A DNA stretch of 64,000 nt, from NCBI GenBank assembly GCA_903868125.1, contig CAIPUE010000049.1, positions 24,295 through 88,294 on the forward strand. Direction: 5' to 3'. Every line of letters starts with the position of its first letter. The stretch's first letter is position 1. The position numbers and the translations under genes were made by a program. This document shows, piece after piece, positions 36,263-43,232 of the stretch. Under the pieces are notes generated by a model that worked only from the letters and a program-made list of their open reading frames with translations, had not been told where the DNA came from and made no database searches. Source of the DNA: an uncultured bacterium. GTDB taxonomy: Bacteria > Cyanobacteriota > Vampirovibrionia > Gastranaerophilales > Gastranaerophilaceae.

Positions 36263-36736
36263 ATGAAGAAGAAAATTTTATCACTTATGTTGGCTTTAAC
36301 AATTGTTTCCCCTGCATTTGCAATGTTTCAATCAGCTAAAGTTTCTAAAGCAAAAAAAATAACCTCCCCCGTAGGCGAACAGGAATTAACACTTGGGATT
36401 GTCCAGAAAGATATTAAAATAGGCTCAACACAAGACGAAGTAGCTATTGCTCTTGGTTCTCCAAATATAGTTACAAGAGATTCCGATGGAAAAGATACTT
36501 GGATTTATGACAAAGTTGCTTCAATTACATCATATTCTGATAGTGGATTTGGTGTCGGAGCTGGCGGTCTTGGAGGAGGTGGCGGCGGAAATGGCTTTGG
36601 TGGAGGCATTTTAGGTGTTGCTTACTCTAAAAACAAAGGAAATATCCAAACAACACAAAAAACACTAACCGTAGTAATTAAATTTGATAAAAATAATGCC
36701 GTAGAATCATTCACTTATCACATGAGTAAGTTTTAG
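36263..36736 (+). CDS. Secreted BamE/SmpA-like protein with a glycine-rich loop
   Basis: A 157-residue protein with a cleavable signal peptide (MKKKILSLMLALTIVSPAFA). The mature part begins with a BamE-like pattern, IKIGSTQDEVAIALGSPNIV then DTWIYDK, seen in small outer-membrane assembly proteins and related periplasmic proteins. A ~25-residue Gly-rich stretch (VGAGGLGGGGGG, NGFGGGILG) interrupts the fold before the last strands. No lipobox Cys is seen, so it is probably soluble. AAGGAG precedes the ATG. It heads a three-gene set of secreted proteins. Confidence 0.72.
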   Translation: MKKKILSLMLALTIVSPAFAMFQSAKVSKAKKITSPVGEQELTLGIVQKDIKIGSTQDEVAIALGSPNIVTRDSDGKDTWIYDKVASITSYSDSGFGVGAGGLGGGGGGNGFGGGILGVAYSKNKGNIQTTQKTLTVVIKFDKNNAVESFTYHMSKF

Positions 36737-36748
36737 TTAGGAGAAACA

Positions 36749-37279
36749 ATGAAAAAAGTTCTATTTAGTATAATATTATTAGGGTTAATTTTAAATATTG
36801 CCCCAGTATATGCAAAAAAAGCACAAGGTAGCGATATTCTTAATTCGCAAACGCAATTACAGAAGCGACAATTTCAAACGAGAAATTATGATTGTACAGA
36901 TAAAGCATTAATAATGAAAGCAATGTTAAATGTCTTACAAGATGAGGGCTTTATTGTTAACAATGCAAATCCGCTTTTAGGATTTATTTCGGGCTCAAAA
37001 GAATTTGATGTTTCCGACAAATCTATTGATATATCTAAAGAATTTGGAACAAGTAAAGGTTCTCTTATGTGGAAAGGGGTAAAAGTTGCAACTATAGAAT
37101 CTACTGCCAATGTAACAGAATATGGAAAAGAAATAAAAGTTAGAATTAATTTTAAAAGAAAATTATTAAATGTTTACGGCAACGCACAATTTATTAATGA
37201 AATTGATGAAGAAAATTATTATCAGGATTTCTTCGCAAAAGTTGACAAAGCAATATTTATACAAAAGCAGAAAATATAA
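36749..37279 (+). CDS. Secreted protein, paralogue 1 of a tandem pair
   Basis: A 176-residue protein with a signal peptide (MKKVLFSIILLGLILNIAPVYA). The mature domain contains RNYDCTDKALIMKAMLNVLQ, then DEGFIVNNANPLLGFISGSKE. The pattern (QTR, then D-x-x-D, then N-x-LQDEGF, then LGxIxxxKEF) is shared with the next gene and is seen in uncharacterised envelope lipoproteins of other bacteria; this copy has no lipobox. TAGGAGAAAC precedes the ATG, 12 bases after the previous stop. Function unknown. Confidence 0.7.
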   Translation: MKKVLFSIILLGLILNIAPVYAKKAQGSDILNSQTQLQKRQFQTRNYDCTDKALIMKAMLNVLQDEGFIVNNANPLLGFISGSKEFDVSDKSIDISKEFGTSKGSLMWKGVKVATIESTANVTEYGKEIKVRINFKRKLLNVYGNAQFINEIDEENYYQDFFAKVDKAIFIQKQKI

Positions 37280-37281
37280 TT

Positions 37282-37881
37282 ATGAAAAAATTACATTCAA
37301 TATTATTAATACTATTTTTTATGTTCTTCTCTACCTTGTCAAGTGGTGCAAGCTCTTTTAAAAAACTTTCACAGCTTGAGATAAGGGAGGTTCAAACACA
37401 TATTTATGATACTTCTGATAAGCAACAAGTTTTCAAGGCGACTATAAACGCACTGCAGGACGAGGGTTTTTCTATCGTTAATATTGAAGATGAACTTGGT
37501 TATATAAGGGCTAAAAAAGAATTTAAGGGGCGTAGAACAGATAAAAAAAGAGTTACTATTTATTCATTACAACTGGCTTATGCGGTTGCTTGTTCGGTCA
37601 TTACATATGGTGCAGGTTCTTCTTACCTGATTGCTCCGTCAATGCACTTAAAAAATGAACTTGCCGATAAAACTGTTATAATTGATACTAATGCAAATAT
37701 TGAGTCTTTTGGTAAGCAAACTAAAGTAAGATTAACAATGGTGGAAAAAGTTTTAGAAAATGCTGACGGATATTCTTACATTAAATCTTCCCCACGAAAA
37801 GTTATAAGGATATATACTCCTTTAGTTTATCAAGGGTTTTTTAATGAACTCGATAAAAGTATTTTTTATGAGAAGATTTAA
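37282..37881 (+). CDS. Secreted protein, paralogue 2 of a tandem pair
   Basis: A 199-residue paralogue of the preceding protein. It has an N-terminal signal-like segment (LHSILLILFFMFFSTLSSGA) and the shared core EVQTHIYDTSDKQQVFKATI, then NALQDEGFSIVNIEDELGYI and RAKKEF. Unlike paralogue 1 it carries a second hydrophobic stretch (LAYAVACSVITYGAGSSYLI, about residues 96-115). It starts 2 bases after the previous stop, so the pair is co-translated. A tandem duplication followed by divergence is the simplest reading. Confidence 0.68.
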   Translation: MKKLHSILLILFFMFFSTLSSGASSFKKLSQLEIREVQTHIYDTSDKQQVFKATINALQDEGFSIVNIEDELGYIRAKKEFKGRRTDKKRVTIYSLQLAYAVACSVITYGAGSSYLIAPSMHLKNELADKTVIIDTNANIESFGKQTKVRLTMVEKVLENADGYSYIKSSPRKVIRIYTPLVYQGFFNELDKSIFYEKI

Positions 37882-37890
37882 TCAAAGCAA

Positions 37891-37915
37891 GTAGGGTGGG
37901 ATTGCCCGACCTACT
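37891..37915. repeat. Palindromic intergenic repeat, GTAGGGTGGG type
   Basis: GTAGGGTGGGATTGCCCGACCTAC: outer arms GTAGG/CCTAC and inner GGG/CCC. It lies just after the 37282 gene and could end that transcript. Confidence 0.7.
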
Positions 37916-37974
37916 GCACTAATTTATTACTGGCTCACCTCTCACTTTTTACCACTGGACATTTACTTTTATTT

Positions 37975-37983
37975 TGGTATCAT
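37975..37983 (+). promoter_or_regulatory. Extended -10 for a probable leaderless YitT-family mRNA
   Basis: TGGTATCAT ends 6 bases before the ATG at 37990; no Shine-Dalgarno is present. The geometry matches metG and thiL. Confidence 0.5.
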
Positions 37984-37989
37984 TTAATT

Positions 37990-38880
37990 ATGATGAATTT
38001 AATAATAAGATTATTTTTCTTAGCATTTGGAGCTTTTATAGCAGGATTTGGGCTTGAGGGTTTTTTGATTCCGAACAATATGATTGACGGTGGAATTGTC
38101 GGAATTTCAATTATGTTAAGCTATTTAACCAAAGCAAATTTAGGTGTGTTAATTTTGCTGATTAATCTTCCATTTGTTTTTCTTGCGTTGAAAAAACTTG
38201 GCAAACTCTTTGTTATACAAACTTTCTACGCTATAGCCATGCTTGGCATTAGCGTAAACGTTTTTCATAATCATCATGCAACAGATGACGTTCTGTTGGC
38301 AACTGTATTTGGCGGGGTTGTGCTTGGAATAGGCGTTGGAATTGTGCTTAGAAACAATGCGGCAATGGATGGCACAGAAATTCTTTCGATAAGATTAGCC
38401 AAAAAATCAGGGTTTTCTATCGGCGAAATAATTATGTTTTTTAATATTTTTATTTACACCGGCGCAGGATTTTTATACGGTTGGGATAAGGCTATGTACT
38501 CAGTTCTCGTCTATTTTATAACGTACAAAGTCATTGATATCGTGCTTGAAGGGCTTAACGAATCAAAATCGGTTAACATAATCTCAGATAAATCAGAAGA
38601 AATAGGAAACGCCATTATAAAAAAACTTGATGTGGGAGTTACATATATAACCGGCAGGGGTGGATATACAGGTGCCGAAAAGCAAATAATCTATTGCGTT
38701 ATTTCTCGTTTGGAATTGGCAAAATTAAAAGAATTGGTTAAGGTAATCGATAAAACTGCATTTTTGTCTGTCGAAAGTGTTCACGAAGTTGACGGGGTAA
38801 GAATTAAAGAGCAAAAAGCAACGAAAAATTTTGCTAAAAGTGTATTCAGAGTGATGAGACGAAAAAGAAAAAAAACTTAA
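37990..38880 (+). CDS. YitT-family integral membrane protein
   Basis: A 296-residue membrane protein with about five hydrophobic segments in residues 1-190, starting LIIRLFFLAFGAFIAGFGLE, followed by a cytoplasmic DUF2179-type domain (GVTYITGRGGYTGAEKQIIY). The family is widespread and its function is unknown, although a transporter role is often assumed. Family motifs LIPNNMIDGGIVGISI and NNAAMDGTEILSIRLAKKSG are present. A second ATG follows immediately; the first is preferred because the -10 box lies 6 bases before it. The C-terminus is very basic. Confidence 0.87.
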   Translation: MMNLIIRLFFLAFGAFIAGFGLEGFLIPNNMIDGGIVGISIMLSYLTKANLGVLILLINLPFVFLALKKLGKLFVIQTFYAIAMLGISVNVFHNHHATDDVLLATVFGGVVLGIGVGIVLRNNAAMDGTEILSIRLAKKSGFSIGEIIMFFNIFIYTGAGFLYGWDKAMYSVLVYFITYKVIDIVLEGLNESKSVNIISDKSEEIGNAIIKKLDVGVTYITGRGGYTGAEKQIIYCVISRLELAKLKELVKVIDKTAFLSVESVHEVDGVRIKEQKATKNFAKSVFRVMRRKRKKT

Positions 38881-38939
38881 CATCTGGACATTTTACATGA
38901 GTTGTATTATTATTAGAAAAAGATTAATAGAGGTGGGCA

Positions 38940-39287
38940 ATGGCTAAACATATAGACACAATTCCAATAGAAGTAAGCATCTTGACTGCTGACCATGATA
39001 TAAAAGGAACAGTCCATGTTTCAAAATATACAAGTACAAATCGCGAATTAACCGATTTATTAAACGATAAAGACAGAAGATTTCTTGCAGTAACTAACGC
39101 CGAAATTTATCCCAGAAATTCCGCACAGTCGCCCAGAAGGTATAATTTTTTAGAAATACATATAGATTATGTTTTGATGGTTCATCCATCTACTCAAGCG
39201 GTATTTAAAGAATCCGGCAAGGCACAAGAAGACATTGTACGATTTAGAGATTTGAGAATTAAACTCAACCAAACAAAACCGTTTTAG
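38940..39287 (+). CDS. Conserved-looking protein of unknown function, 115 aa
   Basis: I do not recognise a family with certainty. The protein looks like a small beta-rich domain: VEVSILTADHDIKGTVHVSK-like strands (here IPIEVSILTADHDIKGTVHV), a polar stretch RELTDLLNDKDRRFLAVTNA, then FLEIHIDYVLMVHP. It has no signal peptide or membrane segment. GAGGTGGGC precedes the ATG. It lies between the YitT-like gene and serA on the same strand; the repeat-rich gap before serA suggests separate transcription. Confidence 0.6.
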   Translation: MAKHIDTIPIEVSILTADHDIKGTVHVSKYTSTNRELTDLLNDKDRRFLAVTNAEIYPRNSAQSPRRYNFLEIHIDYVLMVHPSTQAVFKESGKAQEDIVRFRDLRIKLNQTKPF

Positions 39288-39339
39288 GGTGAGAAGTTAG
39301 TGGTGAACGGTTTTAGGCAACAAGCCCGAGGTCGTCAAA

Positions 39340-39370
39340 GTAGGGTGGGTTCACTAACCCACCGACAATA
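39340..39370. repeat. Palindromic intergenic repeat, GTAGGGTGGGTT type
   Basis: GTAGGGTGGGTT-CACT-AACCCACCGACA. The same arrangement with a different loop occurs at 54495-54524 and 60222-60249. It is preceded by CAACAAGCCCGAGG, also found before the 54495 copy in related form. Confidence 0.8.
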
Positions 39371-39395
39371 AACTCGAGGAAGTAAAAAGGAAAAA

Positions 39396-39437
39396 GTAAG
39401 TAAAGGCGGAATTTAAACCATTTCGTGTTGAGGTGAA
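39396..39437 (+). promoter_or_regulatory. Shared hairpin leader, copy B (serA)
   Basis: A ~42-bp leader with stem CGGAAT / ATTTCG and GTGTTGAGGTGAAA. The GAGG at 39430-39433 is the ribosome binding site for the serA start at 39440. See copies at 9815-9858 and 49142-49184. Confidence 0.72.
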
Positions 39438-39439
39438 AA

Positions 39440-41029
39440 ATAAAAGTACTAATTACTGATAAAATTAATGAAGTAGCGAAAAACATATTGATTGAGGGTG
39501 AAGATATCGAGGTTGATATTTTGCCGACAATGAGCGAAGACGAATTGTGCAAGGCAATCGTTGATTATGATGCTTTAATGATAAGAAGTGAAACAAAAGT
39601 TACTAAAAAAGTTTTAGAAGCAGGAAAGAAATTAAAAATAGTCGGTCGTGCAGGTGTCGGGGTTGACAATGTTGATGTTGAAACCGCAACTCAACAAGGG
39701 GTTATTGTTGTTAATTCTCCTGACGGAAATACCATGGCGGCGGCGGAACACACTGTAGCATTAATGCTTTCAATGGCGAGAAATATTCCTGCTGCTGTAG
39801 CTTCAACAAAATCAGGGCTTTGGGAGCGTTCAAAATTTACGGGAACGGAAGTTTTCGGAAAAACGCTCGGCATAATCGGACTTGGCAAAATAGGCTCTCA
39901 TGTGGCGCAAGTTGCACTCGCGCTTGGAATGAAAGTTATAGTCTGTGACCCTTACACTTCAAAAGAAGCAGTTGAGGCAATTGGCTGCGAGTATGTTCCT
40001 CACTTGGATGATTTTTGGGGAAGATGCGATTTTATTACCGTTCATACCCCAAAGACACGTGAAACGACTCACTTAATCAATAAAAATACAATCAATCGAA
40101 TGAAAAAGGGTGTAAAAATTGTTAATTGTGCGAGGGGTGGAATTATAGACGAAAACGCGCTTAAAGAAGCTCTCGAAGCAGGACAGGTAAGTGCAGCAGC
40201 GATAGATGTTTATGAGGCTGAACCTGACATTAAAAGTTCACCTTTGCTTAATGCCAAAGGAAACATTGTTTTAACCCCTCATTTGGGGGCAAGTACTTCT
40301 GAGGCTCAACTTAATGTTGCGATTGATGTTGCACATCAGATAAAAGAGGTTTTGAGTGGCGGTTCTGCAACAAGTGCGGTTAATATCCCATCTTTAAAAC
40401 CTGAAAAACTTGAACCTGTAAAGGATTATATGCAACTGGCAGAAAACATAGGCGAACTTGTTCAACAGATAGCCGAAGGGAATTTAAAATCGATAGAAAT
40501 AAGCGCAAAAGGTAAACTTGCTTCGGTGGATATTTCTCCGCTTGAGACGGCGATTTTAAAAGGGATATTTTCATCTTTTACGGATAATGTGAATTACGTA
40601 AATGCCCCGATTTTGGCAAAACAAAAGGGGATTTCTGTTACAACTTCAAAATCCGAGACTTCCGGCGATTACATCGGATTGATTACTGTAAAATTAATTA
40701 CAAATGTTTCTGAATCCTTGGTGTCAGGGGCATTAATCGCGGAAAACATCAGCAGAATTGTTAAAATCGACCAATACAACACAAGTATTGAGCCTGAAAA
40801 ACATATGCTTTTGCTTCCTCACGAAAACAAACCCTCCATGATTGCAAAGGTTGCAACGGTAATCGGCGAATACGGGATTAACATAAACCACATGCACGTT
40901 GTTCAAAAACAGGGCGAATATTCAATGATGATAATAAACACCGATTGCGCGGTAGAAAAAGAAGTATTGAACAAAATTACTCAAATTGACGGCGTTGCAA
41001 GTTCAAAATATGTTAAATTATCAGCATAA
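39440..41029 (+). CDS. serA: D-3-phosphoglycerate dehydrogenase with an apparent ATA start codon
   Basis: The first enzyme of serine synthesis. The frame encodes about 529 residues: substrate- and NAD-binding domains with VGRAGVGVDNVD, the Rossmann motif LGIIGLGKIGSHVA, NCARGGIIDENAL and HLGASTSEAQLNVA, then an intervening domain and a C-terminal ACT domain (HENKPSMIAKVATVI) for likely serine feedback. The nearest usual start codon (TTG at 39488) would delete the conserved first strand. Reading from 39440 gives KVLITDKINEVAKNILIEGE after the first codon, which is exactly the family N-terminus, but that codon is ATA. GAGG lies 6 bases before it. Either AUA is used or the ATG has mutated. Confidence 0.92.
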   Translation: MKVLITDKINEVAKNILIEGEDIEVDILPTMSEDELCKAIVDYDALMIRSETKVTKKVLEAGKKLKIVGRAGVGVDNVDVETATQQGVIVVNSPDGNTMAAAEHTVALMLSMARNIPAAVASTKSGLWERSKFTGTEVFGKTLGIIGLGKIGSHVAQVALALGMKVIVCDPYTSKEAVEAIGCEYVPHLDDFWGRCDFITVHTPKTRETTHLINKNTINRMKKGVKIVNCARGGIIDENALKEALEAGQVSAAAIDVYEAEPDIKSSPLLNAKGNIVLTPHLGASTSEAQLNVAIDVAHQIKEVLSGGSATSAVNIPSLKPEKLEPVKDYMQLAENIGELVQQIAEGNLKSIEISAKGKLASVDISPLETAILKGIFSSFTDNVNYVNAPILAKQKGISVTTSKSETSGDYIGLITVKLITNVSESLVSGALIAENISRIVKIDQYNTSIEPEKHMLLLPHENKPSMIAKVATVIGEYGININHMHVVQKQGEYSMMIINTDCAVEKEVLNKITQIDGVASSKYVKLSA

Positions 41030-41067
41030 TAAAACTGTTGCAATCAAAGCATAACCGATTTTATCCA

Positions 41068-41259
41068 TCAATCATTAAGGTCTTTTGATTGATTTTCGTC
41101 CTGTTCTATCCAAACCAGTGTATTTGACATAATACGATTAAAAGGATTGTACGATAAACTAGCGTCTACAAAAGGATTTTTCGCCTTTTTATGCGCCGAA
41201 TTTATTTTTCTATTCAATAATTTAGCATAAGCGACTAATCTCATCTTTTCATTCTCCAT
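41068..41259 (-). CDS. Possible small protein, 63 aa
   Basis: A short frame between convergent serA and divergent thiL. It is basic at the N-terminus (MENEKMRLVAYAKLLNRKIN) and polar overall, with no recognised family. Composition is protein-like and nothing else occupies the 335-bp gap, but no clear ribosome binding site is seen. It could be chance. Confidence 0.3.
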   Translation of the reverse strand: MENEKMRLVAYAKLLNRKINSAHKKAKNPFVDASLSYNPFNRIMSNTLVWIEQDENQSKDLND

Positions 41260-41349
41260 TATATATCTAGGTTTCCAAATCTATCTTATCCTTCATAATT
41301 ATCCCCCCATACCTATTATTAATAATCGCCGAAAAGTATAATATTTTTC

Positions 41350-41358
41350 TGTTAAAAT
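41350..41358 (+). promoter_or_regulatory. Extended -10 for a probable leaderless thiL mRNA
   Basis: TGTTAAAAT ends 6 bases before the thiL ATG at 41365. No Shine-Dalgarno is present. A second TATAAT at 41337-41342 lies further upstream. Confidence 0.5.
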
Positions 41359-41364
41359 TGTTTT

Positions 41365-42315
41365 ATGAAAGAACTTGAATTTATAGAAATCATAAAAAAA
41401 ACTTTATCCAAAAACTCTTACATAGGTGATGATTGTGCTTATTTAAAAGATTTGGGAATTGTAATAACTCAAGACAGCTTTGTTGAAGATATACACTTTT
41501 CGCGCAAATTTTCAACCCCTTATCAGTTAGCGTATAAGGCTATAATTGTAAATCTAAGCGATATTTTCGCTTCCGGAGCTATCCCCAAATATCTTACAAT
41601 ATCACTTTCTTTGCCAAAAAATATCGATAAAAATTTTGTGAGCGAATTTTACAGAGCATGTGAGGATTTATCAAAAAAATTTGATATTGAAGTTGTGGGA
41701 GGAGATATTACAGGAGGCGAAAAATGTTTCATATCAATTTGCGCAATCGGATTAACCAAAGACAGAAATATTTCTTCAAGAAAATATGCCAAAGAGGGAG
41801 ATTATGTCATTACGAACGGAGTTCACGGTTCAAGTCGTGCGGGATTGTGGTTGTTGGAAAATAATATTTCAGAATACCCGAATTTAATTAAAAATCACCT
41901 TACACCTGTCGTTCAAAAAGATTTTTCAAATGAAATTGCAACAAAAATAAAAAGAAATTACGCAATGATGGATACTTCAGACGGGCTTATGGATGCACTT
42001 TTTAAGGTTGCCCAAGCGAGTAACGTCCTAATATCAGTTGATTTTAACAAAATTTTCTATGATAAAGAACTTGAAACTATTGCAAAAAAAGCGGATGTAG
42101 ATTTCAAAGACTGGATTTTCTACGGCGGGGAAGACTATCAGCTAGTGGCATGTGTCGATGAGGACAATTTAAAAAAACTCAAAATTCCTTATACAATCAT
42201 AGGACAAGTCGAAAAAAAGAACCCAAATCACTGCGTAGAAGTTGTTTTTGAAGATAAAACAGAACAAATAAATGATTTAGAGAAAACATTTAATCATTTT
42301 AAGGAGGAAAAATGA
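41365..42315 (+). CDS. thiL: Thiamine-monophosphate kinase
   Basis: It phosphorylates thiamine monophosphate to thiamine diphosphate, the active cofactor. The 316-residue PurM-like protein has the metal and substrate motifs GDDCAYL, TQDSFVEDIHF, NLSDIFASGAIPKYL, VVGGDITGG, MMDTSDGLMDAL and FYGGEDYQLVA. Its end overlaps the ispD start as ATGA, so the two are coupled. Confidence 0.95.
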   Translation: MKELEFIEIIKKTLSKNSYIGDDCAYLKDLGIVITQDSFVEDIHFSRKFSTPYQLAYKAIIVNLSDIFASGAIPKYLTISLSLPKNIDKNFVSEFYRACEDLSKKFDIEVVGGDITGGEKCFISICAIGLTKDRNISSRKYAKEGDYVITNGVHGSSRAGLWLLENNISEYPNLIKNHLTPVVQKDFSNEIATKIKRNYAMMDTSDGLMDALFKVAQASNVLISVDFNKIFYDKELETIAKKADVDFKDWIFYGGEDYQLVACVDEDNLKKLKIPYTIIGQVEKKNPNHCVEVVFEDKTEQINDLEKTFNHFKEEK

Positions 42316-42980
42316 AATTCAGTGCGATAATTACCGCAGGTGGCAGCTCACAGCGATTCGGAGGGGACACAAACACAAACAAGCTTTTGGAGAAAATTCA
42401 CTCAAAAGAAATTATAAAATATACAGTCGAAGCGTTTCAACAATTAAAAGAGATTAGCAAAATAATTATTTGCGCTAATATTTCAATAATTCAGGATTTA
42501 AAAAATATTTTTACAGAACAAGCGGGAATTAAAATAATAGAGGGTGGGGAAACACGCCAAGAGTCCGTGTTTAACGGGCTTAATTCGTGTGAAAATTCTG
42601 ATTATGTCCTAATCCATGACGGAGCACGACCTATGATTACGCCCGAAATAATTAAAAAAACGATTATAATGGTTCAGGAGAAAAAGGCTTTGACTGTTGC
42701 CGCAAAAACAATTGACACGATAAAACAAGTTGATGAAAATCTAAAAATTATAAAAACTATCGACAGAAGTTCTTTGTATAACACTCAGACCCCACAGGTT
42801 TTTGAATATAAATTGATAAAATCGGCACATGTGAAATTACAGGGGCAAAATTTTACCGATGATGCGGGGATGTTGGAATTTTTGGGGGAAGATGTTTATG
42901 TTTTGGAAGGGGATTACAGGAATATAAAAATTACCACTCGGTGTGATTTGGAAGTGGCAAAAGCTTATTTGAAGGGGTGA
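42312..42980 (+). CDS. ispD: 2-C-methyl-D-erythritol 4-phosphate cytidylyltransferase
   Basis: The third enzyme of the MEP isoprenoid pathway, which also agrees with a cyanobacterial-type or general bacterial lineage lacking mevalonate. The 222-residue protein has an N-terminal CTP-binding loop ITAGGSSQRFGG, slightly longer than usual before the conserved Lys, then VLIHDGARPMIT, TIDTIKQVD, LYNTQTPQVF and the C-terminal GDYRNIKITTRCDL. A GGAGG site lies in the end of thiL. A terminator follows. Confidence 0.93.
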   Translation: MKFSAIITAGGSSQRFGGDTNTNKLLEKIHSKEIIKYTVEAFQQLKEISKIIICANISIIQDLKNIFTEQAGIKIIEGGETRQESVFNGLNSCENSDYVLIHDGARPMITPEIIKKTIIMVQEKKALTVAAKTIDTIKQVDENLKIIKTIDRSSLYNTQTPQVFEYKLIKSAHVKLQGQNFTDDAGMLEFLGEDVYVLEGDYRNIKITTRCDLEVAKAYLKG

Positions 42981-43051
42981 AACGGAAAAGACATAAAAGT
43001 ATGACGAATTCGCCATTCATATTCTTGTAAATAAATGTAAAAGCATTATGA

Positions 43052-43083
43052 AAAATTGCTATTTAAAGGCAATTTTTTTTTTT
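43052..43083 (+). terminator. Terminator of thiL-ispD
   Basis: An AAAATTGC stem paired with GCAATTTT, followed by a long T run (11 or so), about 70 bases after the ispD stop. Confidence 0.85.
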
Positions 43084-43232
43084 ACCGTTTTTTAAATTAT
43101 TGTCAATAGAAGATTTTCACCAAGTATTAAAATAAGTAAATTAAAGTATATACAACGCTTGATAAAGGCTTGTATATGAGATAAGTTTAAGAAATGGGGG
43201 AAATTTGAACCTTGTAAAGGGTTAGTGAATAA

